Shown here: positions 1-9,252 of the stretch, piece after piece | Layout of the letters: each line of letters begins with the position of its first letter | Position numbering within the stretch: position 1 is the first letter of the stretch | Source of the DNA: Bradyrhizobium uaiense | Lineage (GTDB): Bacteria > Pseudomonadota > Alphaproteobacteria > Rhizobiales > Xanthobacteraceae | Direction: 5' to 3' | Assembly: GCF_010811875.1 (NCBI RefSeq) | Contig: NZ_VKHP01000030.1 | Location: 1 to 51,531, forward strand | Length of the DNA stretch: 51,531 bases | The notes under the pieces: model-generated | Database searches by the model: none | What the model was told of the DNA's origin: nothing | Seen by the model: the letters and a program-made list of their open reading frames with translations, nothing else | Position numbers and translations under genes: made by a program

Positions 1-556
1 GGTCGAGATCGACATCGGTCTCGATCCACGGGCCCATCGGCTTGAACGTGTCGGCGTTCTTGGATCGCCACAGCCCGCGGTCGGCCTTCTGCCAGCTGCG
101 CTCGGAGACGTCGTTGCCGATGGTGTATCCGAACACGCAGTCCATCGCATTGGCTTCGGTGAGGTGCTTGGCGGTCTTGCCGATCACGACGACGAGCTCG
201 CCCTCGTAATGGATCTTCTCGGTCGCGCTCGCGGGGATCACCACGTTTTCGTCATGGGCGATCAGCGCGTTCTGCGCGCGGTAGCCGATCTCGGGTCGAT
301 CGGGGACGTTCGGCACCGTACCGGCCTTGTCGGCGGCTTCCTTGAGGTGCTTCAGATAATTCAGTCCAACGCAGTAGAAGGTGCGCGGGATCAGCGGCAG
401 CTCGATCTTGACGTCCTTCAACGCATGGGTCTTCGCGGTTTTGCTCCATTCCGAAAACGGATCGCCGTTGACGGTGATGACGGTGTCGCCCTCGACGAGG
501 CCCCAAGAAGGAGTGCTCGCAGTATTGCCCGCGGCGGTGAACTTCAGCCAGCGCAT
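1..556 (-). CDS. Fumarylacetoacetate hydrolase (FAH) family protein, 3' end cut by window edge
   Basis: The frame starts at ATG 556 (MRWLKF) after a GAGGGACA ribosome-binding-like stretch and stays open to the window edge, giving 185 residues. The sequence has the FAH-family N-terminal region followed by the start of the catalytic fold: FYCVGLNYLKH near residue 60, HYEGELVVVIGK near 118 and GYTIGNDVSERSWQ near 144. The EGE segment supplies two of the acidic metal ligands usual in the family. Members hydrolyse or isomerise C-C bonds of acylpyruvates or ring-cleavage products in the cytosol. The gene is last of three minus-strand genes, 12 bp after the flavin monooxygenase, so a shared catabolic job is likely. 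The substrate cannot be read from the sequence. Confidence 0.9.
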   Translation of the reverse strand, partial: MRWLKFTAAGNTASTPSWGLVEGDTVITVNGDPFSEWSKTAKTHALKDVKIELPLIPRTFYCVGLNYLKHLKEAADKAGTVPNVPDRPEIGYRAQNALIAHDENVVIPASATEKIHYEGELVVVIGKTAKHLTEANAMDCVFGYTIGNDVSERSWQKADRGLWRSKNADTFKPMGPWIETDVDLD

Positions 557-568
557 GATATTGTCCCT

Positions 569-1933
569 CTATTCCGCAGCCTGCGCCCGGGTCTTCCAGG
601 CGCCGGCAGCCGGGCGCTTGAGCCCGAGATTCTCGCGCAGCGTCGTGCCGGCATAGTCCTTGTGGAACAGGCCGCGCTTCTGCAGCTCGGGTACCACGTG
701 ATCGACGAAGTCGGCGTAGGAGCCCGGCACGTAGCTCGCTGCGATGACGAAGCCGTCGCAGCCGCGATTGACAAACATTTCCTCCAGCCGATCGGCGATC
801 TCCTTCGGGCCGCCGACCATCGCGTCCTGCACCTGGCCGCGGCCGGAGAAGGTGATGAAGTCGCGGGTCGAGGGATTGGTCTTGCCGGAGGTGCGCAGCA
901 CGCCGTCGCGGATGCCGAGCATGCCTTGCATGCCCTGCAATTCCTCTGTCGTCAGCGGCTCGTCGATCCCCTTGGCACCGAAGTCGAAGTTGAGGCCTTC
1001 GGCGAGCAGCGACAGCGCGTCGATCTCGAGCGGCAGCTTCTGGATCACGGCCATCCTGTCTTCGGCCTCCGCCTTGGTTGCACCGGTCACCGGCGTGATC
1101 AGATTACAGAGGAACATCTGGTCGGGATCGCGCCCGGCCTTGACGGCCTCGCCCCGGATCGCGTCATAGCCCTGCTTGGCGTTGGCGAGGTTGCGCGCTG
1201 CGGTGAAGATCACCTCGCCCCAGCGCCCGGCAAAGCGCTGGCCGCGGCCGGAGGCGCCGGCCTGGATCACGACGGGATGGCCCTGCGCCGAGCGCGGCAC
1301 CGTGAACGGGCCGCGCGAGGTGAAGAACGCGCCCTTGTGGTCGAGCCGCTTCACCTTGGTCGGATCGGCGAAGCGGCCACTTGTCTTGTCGATCACCAGC
1401 GAGCCGTCTTCCCAGGCGTCCCAGTGGCCGAGCACCACCTCCATGAACTCGTCGGCGCGGTCATAGCGGTGATCGTGCTCGAGATGCTGCTCGCGGCCCA
1501 TATTGAGGGCTTCCCCGTCATTGACCGACGTCACCACGTTCCACGCCGCACGGCCGTTCGTCATCAGGTCGAGCGTGGCGAAGCGGCGGGCGACGTCGAA
1601 CGGCTCGAAATAGGTGGTGGACGCGGTCGAGGCGAGGCCGAGCTTGGTGGTGACCATGCCCATCGTGGTCAGCACCACGATCGGGTCCATCTTCACGCAG
1701 CGGATGCCGTATTCGACGGTGTGGGCGTGATCGTTGCCGTAGCGATCGGGCATTGCGAGGCGATCGTCGAAGAACGCCATGTGGAACTTGCCGCGCTCCA
1801 GGATGCGCGCGATTTCCTGGTAGTAGTCCGCCGACATCGAATCGTCGCGCGACTCCGGGTGGCGCCAGGAGCTCGGCAGATTGGTGCAGTTCTGCGCCTG
1901 CAGGAAGCCAACCAGCGCCATTTGCCGTGTCAT
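569..1933 (-). CDS. LLM class flavin-dependent monooxygenase (NtaA/SnaA/DszA-like)
   Basis: 454 residues from ATG 1933, preceded by AGGAGA at proper spacing. The order of motifs fits the bacterial luciferase-like NtaA/SnaA/DszA branch: ADYYQEIARILERGKFHMAF near the N-terminus, SVNDGEALNMG in the middle, then VVIQAGASGRGQRFAGRWGE and the C-terminal GGPKEIADRLEEMF. Length matches the family (about 430-460). These enzymes take FMNH2 from a separate reductase and oxygenate small amine, sulfur or cyclic substrates. No reductase gene is visible here. It lies 27 bp downstream of the Ldh-family gene and 12 bp upstream of the FAH-family gene, suggesting one transcript for degrading an unidentified compound. 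Confidence 0.9.
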   Translation of the reverse strand: MTRQMALVGFLQAQNCTNLPSSWRHPESRDDSMSADYYQEIARILERGKFHMAFFDDRLAMPDRYGNDHAHTVEYGIRCVKMDPIVVLTTMGMVTTKLGLASTASTTYFEPFDVARRFATLDLMTNGRAAWNVVTSVNDGEALNMGREQHLEHDHRYDRADEFMEVVLGHWDAWEDGSLVIDKTSGRFADPTKVKRLDHKGAFFTSRGPFTVPRSAQGHPVVIQAGASGRGQRFAGRWGEVIFTAARNLANAKQGYDAIRGEAVKAGRDPDQMFLCNLITPVTGATKAEAEDRMAVIQKLPLEIDALSLLAEGLNFDFGAKGIDEPLTTEELQGMQGMLGIRDGVLRTSGKTNPSTRDFITFSGRGQVQDAMVGGPKEIADRLEEMFVNRGCDGFVIAASYVPGSYADFVDHVVPELQKRGLFHKDYAGTTLRENLGLKRPAAGAWKTRAQAAE

Positions 1934-1960
1934 GTCGTTCTCCTGTATCCGGGCGATGTA

Positions 1961-3013
1961 TCAGCGAAGGCCGAAGTCGTCGGTCAGCTTGTAGTCGGCG
2001 GCGAGCGCCTTGAGCTTGTCCCAGGTCGCATCCTCGATCTCGATGCCGTCCTTGCGCCGCTGCTGCTCGCGCAGATATTCGATCTCGCCCGGATAGAACA
2101 CGCCGCGGCTGCCTTCGGAGGGCGGTGTCGATTTCAGATAGCGGGCGAAGTCGGCGACTTCCTTCTTGAAGTCCTGCAATGGACGGAACGCGGCGACGTT
2201 GAACACCGCCATGAAGCAGCCGTCGTTGTGGCGGCCGGTCGGCTCGACGCCGAAACCGAGGCCGGTCAGGAGGCCGCACAGCACCTCGACCATCGCGGCA
2301 AGGCCCGAGCCCTTGTAGCCCTCGCTGCCGCCGAGCGGCAGCAGCGCGCCGCCCTTGCGGTAATCCTTCGGATCAGTGGTGTCGCGGCCCTCGGCATCGA
2401 TGATCCAGCCCTTCGGGATGCTCTCGCCGCGCGCCACCGCGAGCTGGATCTTGCCGGCCGCGACCGCCGAGGTCGCCATGTCGAGATAGAATGGCGCCTC
2501 GAGATCGGAGGGCACCGCGATCGAGAGCGGGTTGGTGCCGAGCCGAGCCTCGCGGCCCCCGAACGGCGCGACATGTTTCGGCGAGCGGCCGGAATCGGCG
2601 GCGGCAATTCCCATCATGCCTTCGCGCATCGCCATCAGCGGGTAATGCGCGAGACGCCCGACATGGCTCTGCCGGAACACGGTGCAGGCCGCGACATTGG
2701 CGGTCTTCGCCTTGTTGATGGTCATCTCCATCGCCTTGGCGTTGACGTGGAAGCCGAAGCCCCAATGACCGTCGATCACGGTCGTGGTCGGCGTCTCCTG
2801 CACGACGGTCCATTTCGCGCCGGGCACGATATGGCCGGCCTTGATGCGGTCGACATAGGTCGGGATCGCGATCACACCGTGGGAGTCGTGGCCGGCGAGG
2901 TTGGCGTTGACGCAGCCGGAGGCGACCGCGCTGGCCTCCTCCTCCGACGCGCCGGCGCCCTTCAGCAGCGCCGCGCCGATGCGCGTGAGACGGTCGGCCT
3001 GGACGATCGGCAT
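1961..3013 (-). CDS. Ldh family NAD(P)-dependent oxidoreductase (malate/L-lactate dehydrogenase type 2)
   Basis: 350 residues. ATG 3013 is preferred over the in-frame start at 3040 because GAGGAA sits just upstream of MPIVQAD. The hallmark GHDSHGV segment (near residue 52) carries the conserved histidine, followed by RQSHVGRLAHYP, AADSGRSPKHVAPFGG, TNPLSIAVP and the glycine-rich GGSEGYKGSGLAAMVE. Length is typical for this family, which is unrelated to classical LDH/MDH and reduces 2-oxoacids or oxidises 2-hydroxyacids and ureidoglycolate-type substrates. It is the first gene of a three-gene minus-strand operon with the LLM monooxygenase and FAH proteins. The exact substrate is unknown. Confidence 0.9.
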   Translation of the reverse strand: MPIVQADRLTRIGAALLKGAGASEEEASAVASGCVNANLAGHDSHGVIAIPTYVDRIKAGHIVPGAKWTVVQETPTTTVIDGHWGFGFHVNAKAMEMTINKAKTANVAACTVFRQSHVGRLAHYPLMAMREGMMGIAAADSGRSPKHVAPFGGREARLGTNPLSIAVPSDLEAPFYLDMATSAVAAGKIQLAVARGESIPKGWIIDAEGRDTTDPKDYRKGGALLPLGGSEGYKGSGLAAMVEVLCGLLTGLGFGVEPTGRHNDGCFMAVFNVAAFRPLQDFKKEVADFARYLKSTPPSEGSRGVFYPGEIEYLREQQRRKDGIEIEDATWDKLKALAADYKLTDDFGLR

Positions 3014-3367
3014 GGGATTTTCCTCGCGGTCCGCCCGCATGATGCGCGGGTCTTGCTTGCTGTTGTCTGCGGCATGGTCTCAAAGCGCCGAGGTGCGAGC
3101 AAGCGCAGAAAATCCGGTCCGCCATACCGCCAGCAGGGTGCTGGCGCCGATGTTTTCACCGAGTGGAACGGGCGAGGTCGCGATGCGGAATTTGGCCGCT
3201 CCGCCGACGCAGGCAGGGCCGCAATCCGGGCTTTATGGCCTTACGGCTCAGGCTGGCACACCGGCGTCCGTAATATCCCGGAAAAGGGCCTTCCGCGTTC
3301 GTCAGCCGTTTACTTTGTCGTGCAACTTGCCGGATACGCTAACCACCACTTAGGCCTATCGCGGGCA
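3014..3367. other. Divergent intergenic region (354 bp)
   Basis: This lies between the divergent Ldh-family gene and the GAF-GGDEF-EAL gene and must hold both promoters. I see no convincing -35/-10 pair, no GGAAC/CGTT-type EcfG box and no small gene. A plus-strand frame stays open through it without a stop, but there is no codon-level or domain evidence that it is translated. Confidence 0.5.
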
Positions 3368-6300
3368 ATGTTCCGCTCCAGTTTGAAGGGGGTGGCCCCG
3401 GGGCCTTCAGGAATCGTGCAGTCGAGCATCGGGCGTACATTCGCGGCGTTGAATGCCACCAACGAAGCGATCCTGTACGCAAAATCACCAGAAGAACTTT
3501 ACGGAAAGGTCTGCGAAGCCGCGTTCTCGGGCGGGAGCTTCCTGGCCGCGACCGTGTTCTTGCTGGAGCCGGATACCGGTCTGCTGACCTTCGCAGCCGG
3601 CTGCGGCGACGATGTCGCGCGTCTGCGCAGCATTACCATTTCCGCGATCGCCCACGCTCCGGAAGGCGAAGGCGTTGCCGGGCAGGCGTTCCGCGACCAG
3701 CGGGTCTGCGTCAGCAACGACTATGTCAACGACTCCCGTTCGGCGGCCTGGCGCAGCGGCGCCGCGGCGGCCGGTGTCGGCGCGGCGGCGGCGGTGCCAT
3801 TGGTCTGCGCCGGGCGAAGCGTCGGCGTCTTCATGGTGACGCGGCGCGAGAGCCACTCGCTCAGCGAGGAGATCGTTTCCCTGCTGGAGCGCATGGCCGC
3901 GAACGTCTCCTTCGCGCTCGATAATTTCGACCATGAGGCGTCGCGCAAGAGCGGCGAGCGGGCGATGCGCCGGCTCAACCGCATGTTCGGCGCCATCAGC
4001 GCAACCAATGAGGCCATCCTTCGCGCCAAGACCGAGCACGATCTCTATCAGCGGGTCTGCGACGCCGCGGTGTTCAGCGGAAAGTCCTTCGCCACCGTGG
4101 TGCTGCTGGCCGAGCCTGACACGCACTGGCTCGAGCCCGTCGCCGGCACCGGCGAGGCGATCGACCTGATCACCCAGACGCGCTTCTCGACCGATCCGGA
4201 CAACGTCTATGGCAAGGGTATTTGCGGCGAGGCGTTCCGGACCCAGCGGCCGTGCGTCGAGCACGACATCCCGATATCGATAAGGGAAGCGAATACGCCA
4301 ATCCGCGGCAGCGGCCTGATGGCCTGCGTGGCGCTGCCGCTCACCCGGTTCGGCAAGAGCATCGGCGTGCTGATCTTCTTCACGAGCAATTCCTGGGCGC
4401 GCGATGAAGAGATCATCGCGCTGCTGGCGGGGATCGCCGAAAACGTCTCGGTTGCGCTCGACAATTTCGGCCGTGCCACCGAGAAGGCCAGGGCGGACGC
4501 CGAGCGCGAGCGGTTGTCGCGGATGTTCGCGGCGCTGAGCGCGACCAACGAGGCGATCATGCGCGCCAGGTCGCGGCTCGAAATGTTCGAGCTGGTCTGC
4601 GCCGCGGCGGCGCATGGCGGCGGGTTCAATTCCACCAGCATTCTGATCGCCAAGCCCGGCGACGATTTCCTGGAGATGATGGCGGTCGCGGGTCCGACCG
4701 CCGAGAATGCGCGCCGCCTCAACGTCTCGCGCAGCGACGCGCGGCCCGAAGGGCGCGGCGTCTGCGGCAGGGCGTTCCGCTCCCGGCGCGCCTGCATCAA
4801 CAATGATTTTCTGGGCGACGCCGCCAACAACCCGTTCCGCGAAATCATCGACCGCGAGGATGCGCGATCGGGCGCAGCCTTTCCCTTGACCGTCGACGAC
4901 GAGCCGGTCGGCGTGATGCTGTTCATCTCCGCCAAACGCAACACCTTCACGGCCGAATTCGCCGAGCTCCTCCAGCGGCTCGCCGACAACGTCGCCTATG
5001 CGCTCGGCAGCTTCGATCGCGCCGATGAGAAGGCGCGGACCGAGGAGCAGAAGGAACGGCTGCGGCGAATGTTCGCGGCGCTGAGCGCGACCAACGAGGC
5101 GATCATGCGGGCGAAATCCCGCAGCGAGCTGTTCAATCTGGTCTGCGACGCCGCAGCGGTCGGCGGACAGTTCATCTCGGCCACGATCAGGCTGGTCCGC
5201 CCGGGCGAAGCCTTCCTCGACAATGTGGCGGCCTCGGGTCCCGACCGGGTGCGGGCCCGCGAAGTCCAGCTGTCGGCCGACGCGACGCGCCCGGAAGGCC
5301 AGACCCTGACCGGCGTTGCGATCCGCACCCGCAGGCCCTGCATCAGCAACGACTATCTCAGCGACTTCGGCCCCGAATCGCATGTCTACCCGGTCGTTCG
5401 CGACAGCGGCAGCAAGTCCGGCGCGGCGCTGCCGCTGCTCAAGAACGGCGAGGCGATCGGCGCGCTGGTGTTTCTATCCAGCGAATTCGGCACATTCAGC
5501 CCGGAGATGATGGCGCTGTTGCAGCGGCTCGCCGAGAACGTCTCGTTCGCGCTCGCCAATTTCGACCGCGCCGACGAGAAGGCGCGCGCCGATGAGCAGA
5601 AGGAGCGGCTGTCGCGGATGTTCGCGGCGTTGAGCGCGACCAACGAGGCGATCATGCGGGCGAAGTCCCGCTCCGAGCTCTATCAACTGGTCTGCGAAGC
5701 GGCGGCAACCGGGGGAAAATTCACCTCGGCCACCATCGCGCTGGCGCAGCCGGGAAGCGACTATCTCCGGATTGTCGCAATCGCGGGCCCGGCGGCAGAA
5801 GGCGCGAGCCAGGTGACGCTCTCGATCAGCGAGGCGCACCCCGAGGGGCGCGGCGCCTGCGGCAGGGCGTTCCGGTCGGGCAAGGCCTGCATCATCAACG
5901 ACTATTTTGCCGATACCGAGACCGCAGCTTTTCATGAACGGGCGCGGCTCGATGGGACGCAGTCCGGTGCCTCGTTCCCGCTGACCGTCAACGGCTGGGT
6001 GGTCGGCGTCATGATCTTCGTCGCGATCGAGAAGGACACGTTCACACCGGAATTCGCCGAACTGTTGCAGCGGCTCGCCGACAATCTGGCGTTCGCGCTC
6101 GAGAGTTTCGATCGCGCCGACGAGAAGCACAAGGCCGACGAGCGCATCGAATACCTTGCCTCGCATGACAGCCTGACCAATCTGCCGAACCGCGAGACGT
6201 TCAACGAGATGCTGCGTCACGCGATCTCGGCGGCGGATCGCCATCGCCGGCAGCTTGCGGTGCTGTTCATCGACCTTGATCGTTTCAAGATCATCAACGA

Positions 6301-7531
6301 CTCGCTCGGTCACGACGCCGGCGACATGCTGCTGGTGGCGATCGCCAAGCGGCTGCGTGAATCCTTGCGCGCGAGCGACGTGGTGGCGCGGCTCGGCGGC
6401 GATGAGTTCGTGGTCATCCTCGAGGAGACCTGCGAACGGGACGACGTCGAGCGGATTGCCGGCGATCTCCTGGTCTCGCTCAGCCATCCGCTGCAGATCA
6501 GTGGGCACGAGTGCCACACCACGGCCTCGATCGGGATCGCGATGTATCCGGCCGACGGCTCCGACGTGCAGACGCTCACCAAGAACGCCGACATGGCAAT
6601 GTATCTCGCCAAGGAGGACGGCAAGAACGGCTTCCGCTTCTTCTCCAACGAGGTCAGGGCGCAGTCGATCGAGCGCCTGACGATGGAGAGCGCGCTGCGC
6701 CGCGCGCTGGAGCGCGACCAGTTCACGCTCGAGTATCAGCCCAAGGTCGACATGGCGAGCGGGCAGATCAGCGGCGTCGAGGCGCTGTTGCGCTGGACCC
6801 ATCCCGAGCTTGGCAAGGTATCGCCGGGGCAGTTCATTCCGCTCGCCGAGGAAGTCGGCCTGATCGTGCCGATCGGCCGCTGGGTGCTGAAGGAAGCCTG
6901 CGCGCAGAACATGGCGTGGCAGCACCGCGGCCTCAAGGCGGTGACCATGGCGGTCAACCTCTCGCCGCGGCAGTTCGGCGATCCGAATTTGCTCAACGAT
7001 ATCGATGAGGCGCTGGCGGCGAGCGGCATGCCGCCGGCACTGTTGCAGCTCGAGGTCACCGAGAGCATGGTGATGCGCAACGTGACGCGCGCGGTCCGCG
7101 TGCTCGATGCGATCCAGAACCGGGGCATTCGGCTGGCGATCGACGATTTCGGCACCGGCTATTCGTCGATGTCGCTGATGAAGCAGTTTCCGATCGACAC
7201 GATCAAGATCGATCGCTCCTTTGTGCGCGACCTGCCCGGTGATTCCGAGGACGTTGCGATCGCGCAGGCGATCATCAGCATGGGCAAGGCGCTCGGCATG
7301 ACCATCGTCGCCGAAGGCGTCGAGACCTCCGAGCAGCAGGAGTTCCTGCGCGCGCATGCCTGCGACGAGATGCAGGGATTCCTGTTCAGCCGGCCGCTGC
7401 CGCCGCGCGATCTCGCCGAGTTGTTGAAGACGTCGCCGGCGCTGACCTCGCCTCCGTTGCAGCCGTCGCTGGACGACGAGGTGATCGGCGAGGCCGTGCC
7501 GGATCTAGGGCGGAAACGCGCTGTCGTCTGA
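3368..7531 (+). CDS. Cyclic-di-GMP turnover protein: five GAF domains, GGDEF and EAL
   Basis: 1387 residues from ATG 3368 (MFRSSLKG). The same frame is open far upstream, antisense to two real genes, but no domain is encoded there. Five GAF modules begin near residues 21, 200, 380, 563 and 745, each opening with a variant of RMFAALSATNEAIMRA. The GGDEF domain starts near 925. It has the inhibitory I-site RASD at 1001-1004, five residues before an intact GGDEF at 1010-1014. The EAL domain has EALLRW at 1138, DDFGTGYSS and VAEGVET. Both active sites look catalytically competent, so it could make or degrade c-di-GMP under ligand or redox control by the GAFs. It has no membrane segment and is therefore cytosolic. 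Its 3' end overlaps the convergent small gene by 27 bp. Confidence 0.95.
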   Translation: MFRSSLKGVAPGPSGIVQSSIGRTFAALNATNEAILYAKSPEELYGKVCEAAFSGGSFLAATVFLLEPDTGLLTFAAGCGDDVARLRSITISAIAHAPEGEGVAGQAFRDQRVCVSNDYVNDSRSAAWRSGAAAAGVGAAAAVPLVCAGRSVGVFMVTRRESHSLSEEIVSLLERMAANVSFALDNFDHEASRKSGERAMRRLNRMFGAISATNEAILRAKTEHDLYQRVCDAAVFSGKSFATVVLLAEPDTHWLEPVAGTGEAIDLITQTRFSTDPDNVYGKGICGEAFRTQRPCVEHDIPISIREANTPIRGSGLMACVALPLTRFGKSIGVLIFFTSNSWARDEEIIALLAGIAENVSVALDNFGRATEKARADAERERLSRMFAALSATNEAIMRARSRLEMFELVCAAAAHGGGFNSTSILIAKPGDDFLEMMAVAGPTAENARRLNVSRSDARPEGRGVCGRAFRSRRACINNDFLGDAANNPFREIIDREDARSGAAFPLTVDDEPVGVMLFISAKRNTFTAEFAELLQRLADNVAYALGSFDRADEKARTEEQKERLRRMFAALSATNEAIMRAKSRSELFNLVCDAAAVGGQFISATIRLVRPGEAFLDNVAASGPDRVRAREVQLSADATRPEGQTLTGVAIRTRRPCISNDYLSDFGPESHVYPVVRDSGSKSGAALPLLKNGEAIGALVFLSSEFGTFSPEMMALLQRLAENVSFALANFDRADEKARADEQKERLSRMFAALSATNEAIMRAKSRSELYQLVCEAAATGGKFTSATIALAQPGSDYLRIVAIAGPAAEGASQVTLSISEAHPEGRGACGRAFRSGKACIINDYFADTETAAFHERARLDGTQSGASFPLTVNGWVVGVMIFVAIEKDTFTPEFAELLQRLADNLAFALESFDRADEKHKADERIEYLASHDSLTNLPNRETFNEMLRHAISAADRHRRQLAVLFIDLDRFKIINDSLGHDAGDMLLVAIAKRLRESLRASDVVARLGGDEFVVILEETCERDDVERIAGDLLVSLSHPLQISGHECHTTASIGIAMYPADGSDVQTLTKNADMAMYLAKEDGKNGFRFFSNEVRAQSIERLTMESALRRALERDQFTLEYQPKVDMASGQISGVEALLRWTHPELGKVSPGQFIPLAEEVGLIVPIGRWVLKEACAQNMAWQHRGLKAVTMAVNLSPRQFGDPNLLNDIDEALAASGMPPALLQLEVTESMVMRNVTRAVRVLDAIQNRGIRLAIDDFGTGYSSMSLMKQFPIDTIKIDRSFVRDLPGDSEDVAIAQAIISMGKALGMTIVAEGVETSEQQEFLRAHACDEMQGFLFSRPLPPRDLAELLKTSPALTSPPLQPSLDDEVIGEAVPDLGRKRAVV

Positions 7532-7846
7532 CGGCTGCACGGGCAAGTCGCGGACGTCGGAATCGGTCGACGCGACCTTGCGCGAGAAATCATACGGCCA
7601 TGGCACGATGTCCTGGCCGGCGAGCGTCCGGCGCAACACGCTGGCTCCCTCGGCGAAGCTGGCGCCGTCGGGCAGCCTGAGCTGGTAGCTCAACCCGGAT
7701 GGCAGCGACTCCGCGGCATCGCGCATCTCGAATGCCGGTCCCCACCACCACGCCGGCGCCGGCGGCCGTTCCGGCTCGGGAATGGCGCGCCAGCGCGCGA
7801 ACTCGTCGGCGATGCGGGCAAACTGCAATCTGGCGGCGGGATGCAT
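7505..7846 (-). CDS. Conserved-looking small hypothetical protein (113 aa)
   Basis: ATG 7846 (MHPAARLQF) has AGGAAGG about 8 bases upstream. The protein has a tryptophan-rich patch, PAPAWWWGPAFEM near residue 30, and a C-terminal SRKVASTDSDVRDLP stretch. There is no signal peptide, membrane segment or known domain that I recognise. Its last 27 bp overlap the 3' end of the convergent cyclic-di-GMP gene. The cupin gene lies 56 bp upstream on the same strand, so co-transcription is possible. Function unknown. Confidence 0.65.
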   Translation of the reverse strand: MHPAARLQFARIADEFARWRAIPEPERPPAPAWWWGPAFEMRDAAESLPSGLSYQLRLPDGASFAEGASVLRRTLAGQDIVPWPYDFSRKVASTDSDVRDLPVQPSDDSAFPP

Positions 7847-7902
7847 CGAAGGCCCTTCCTTGGGCCGTGATGATAGCATCGCCCCGACTGTGCGCAACGC
7901 GG

Positions 7903-8373
7903 CTACTTCTGTTCCGCCTCCGTTGCGGTGGCCGGGCCTTCGCCCATGATCAGCAATACGGCGTCCTCGTCCTTGGCGCCGTCCCAATGCACCTGCTTGC
8001 CGAAATGGGTGACGAAGCTGCCCGCCGGCATCGCCACCGTGCCGTGATCGGGATCGAATTTCGGACCGGAACCGACCCACCAGGTGCCCTTGAGCACGAC
8101 GATGTAGCGGTCGTTGGGATGGAAGTGCGGACGGCTGAAGTGATTGCCCTTGGTCCATTTGGTGTAGACCATATAGAACCCGGGCTTCGAGGGATCGCCG
8201 ACCACGACGGCGTTCTGCGCGCCGCGCGCGTCGACCGGGCTCCAGGGAATCTGATCCGGCAGCTTGTAGGTGACGGCAGCGGGATTGAGCTCGGCCGCCG
8301 AGCTGACGCTCAGCGTGCCGGCAAGGGCCAGCGGCATCAGCAGGTATTGCCAGGATCGGTTCGACGCCGTCAT
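7903..8373 (-). CDS. Exported cupin-domain protein
   Basis: 156 residues from ATG 8373, after GGGAGA at good spacing. An N-terminal hydrophobic stretch (WQYLLMPLALAGTLSVSSAA, residues 8-27) reads as a Sec signal peptide. The cupin barrel follows: HFSRPHFHPNDRYIVVLKG has the metal-binding histidines of cupin motif 1, and GSFVTHFGKQVHWD carries the histidine of motif 2. Many such small periplasmic cupins are annotated only as cupin proteins, with possible roles in binding or isomerising small acids. It lies in front of the 113-residue gene on the same strand and is divergent from the DUF1080 gene. Confidence 0.85.
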   Translation of the reverse strand: MTASNRSWQYLLMPLALAGTLSVSSAAELNPAAVTYKLPDQIPWSPVDARGAQNAVVVGDPSKPGFYMVYTKWTKGNHFSRPHFHPNDRYIVVLKGTWWVGSGPKFDPDHGTVAMPAGSFVTHFGKQVHWDGAKDEDAVLLIMGEGPATATEAEQK

Positions 8374-8591
8374 CGGATTCTCCCAGATCAGATTCCTCGG
8401 GCAACTGCCGCGCCCGTATGCCGCGTGATGGTAGTCGCTGTCGTTCGAGCGGAGCAAGACGCGTCCGCGCATGTCTGACCTCAAGATTGCGACAACAGTC
8501 CGTGACACAACGCAGCTGCAACATGAAAAACGATTTACGCCGCTGCGGACGATGATAGGTTGCGCGCCAACCAAAAGACGGGAGGACAACC

Positions 8592-9191
8592 TTGAAGAAG
8601 CAACTGTCGATACTGGCGGCGGGACTCGTGATCGGTGCGGCCGCGCTGCAATTCTCCACTGGCGCATCGGGTGACGACGGCTGGGTCACGCTGCTCGACA
8701 GCTCCAGGAAGGGCGACTGGGACGAGGTCGGCAAGGCCAATTGGGCCATGAAGGACGGCGCGCTGGTCGCCGACAAGCTCGACGGCAAGGATCTCTCCTA
8801 TCTCGTCAGCAAGACCCAGTACAAGGACTTCCAGATCCGCGCCGAGTTCTGGACCGACGAGGACGCCAACAGCGGCGTCTTCATCCGCTGCGAAGGCAAC
8901 AAGGTGATCGACTCCAAGGTCTGCTACGAGGTCAACATCTTCGACAAGCGGCCCGATCCGACCTACGGCACCGGCGCGATCGTCGACGTCGCCAAGGTCG
9001 ATCCGATGCCGAAGGCAGCCGGCAAATGGAACGTCTACGAGATCACGGCGCAGGGGCCGCATTTCGTCGTGACGCTGAACGGCCAGAAAACTGTCGACGC
9101 CCAGGACTCCAAGCGCGCCAGCGGCTACATCGCGCTTCAATATGGCTCGGGTGTGGTCAAGTTCCGCAAGGTGCAGATCAAAGCGCTCTGA
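8592..9191 (+). CDS. Exported DUF1080 (3-keto-disaccharide hydrolase domain) protein
   Basis: 199 residues. The start is TTG 8592, chosen because GGAGG at 8581-8585 lies six bases upstream and the following MKKQLSILAAGLVIGAAAL is a clear signal peptide. The mature part is one DUF1080 domain: WVTLLDSSRKGDWDEVG, then LSYLVSKTQYKDFQIRAEFW, NSGVFIRC, and a C-terminal beta strand set ending RKVQIKAL. The fold is concanavalin-like; some members hydrolyse 3-keto-glucosides or bind sugars. Whether this one is catalytic cannot be told. It sits next to the polysaccharide locus and points toward its convergent polymerase gene. Confidence 0.85.
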   Translation: MKKQLSILAAGLVIGAAALQFSTGASGDDGWVTLLDSSRKGDWDEVGKANWAMKDGALVADKLDGKDLSYLVSKTQYKDFQIRAEFWTDEDANSGVFIRCEGNKVIDSKVCYEVNIFDKRPDPTYGTGAIVDVAKVDPMPKAAGKWNVYEITAQGPHFVVTLNGQKTVDAQDSKRASGYIALQYGSGVVKFRKVQIKAL

Positions 9192-9252
9192 CGGCGCAGG
9201 TCGAGGATAGCCTGGTCGCGGCGCGGCCGGGCTTCTTCTTGCCTGTCCTGCG

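Noticed and set aside
164..3367. A plus-strand frame open continuously into the cyclic-di-GMP gene
   Set aside because: It is antisense to two clear enzyme genes, its translation has no recognisable domain, and GC-rich third positions explain the lack of stops. The domains begin only after 3368.
3014..3367. An EcfG-type (GGAAC-N16/17-CGTT) promoter near 3169
   Set aside because: GGAAC is present but no GTT-type -10 lies at the right distance.
3485..7357. Two minus-strand open frames of more than 600 codons opposite the GAF-GGDEF-EAL gene
   Set aside because: They mirror the repeated GAF coding sequence, are Arg/Asp/His-rich and show no domain. They are shadows of the plus-strand gene.
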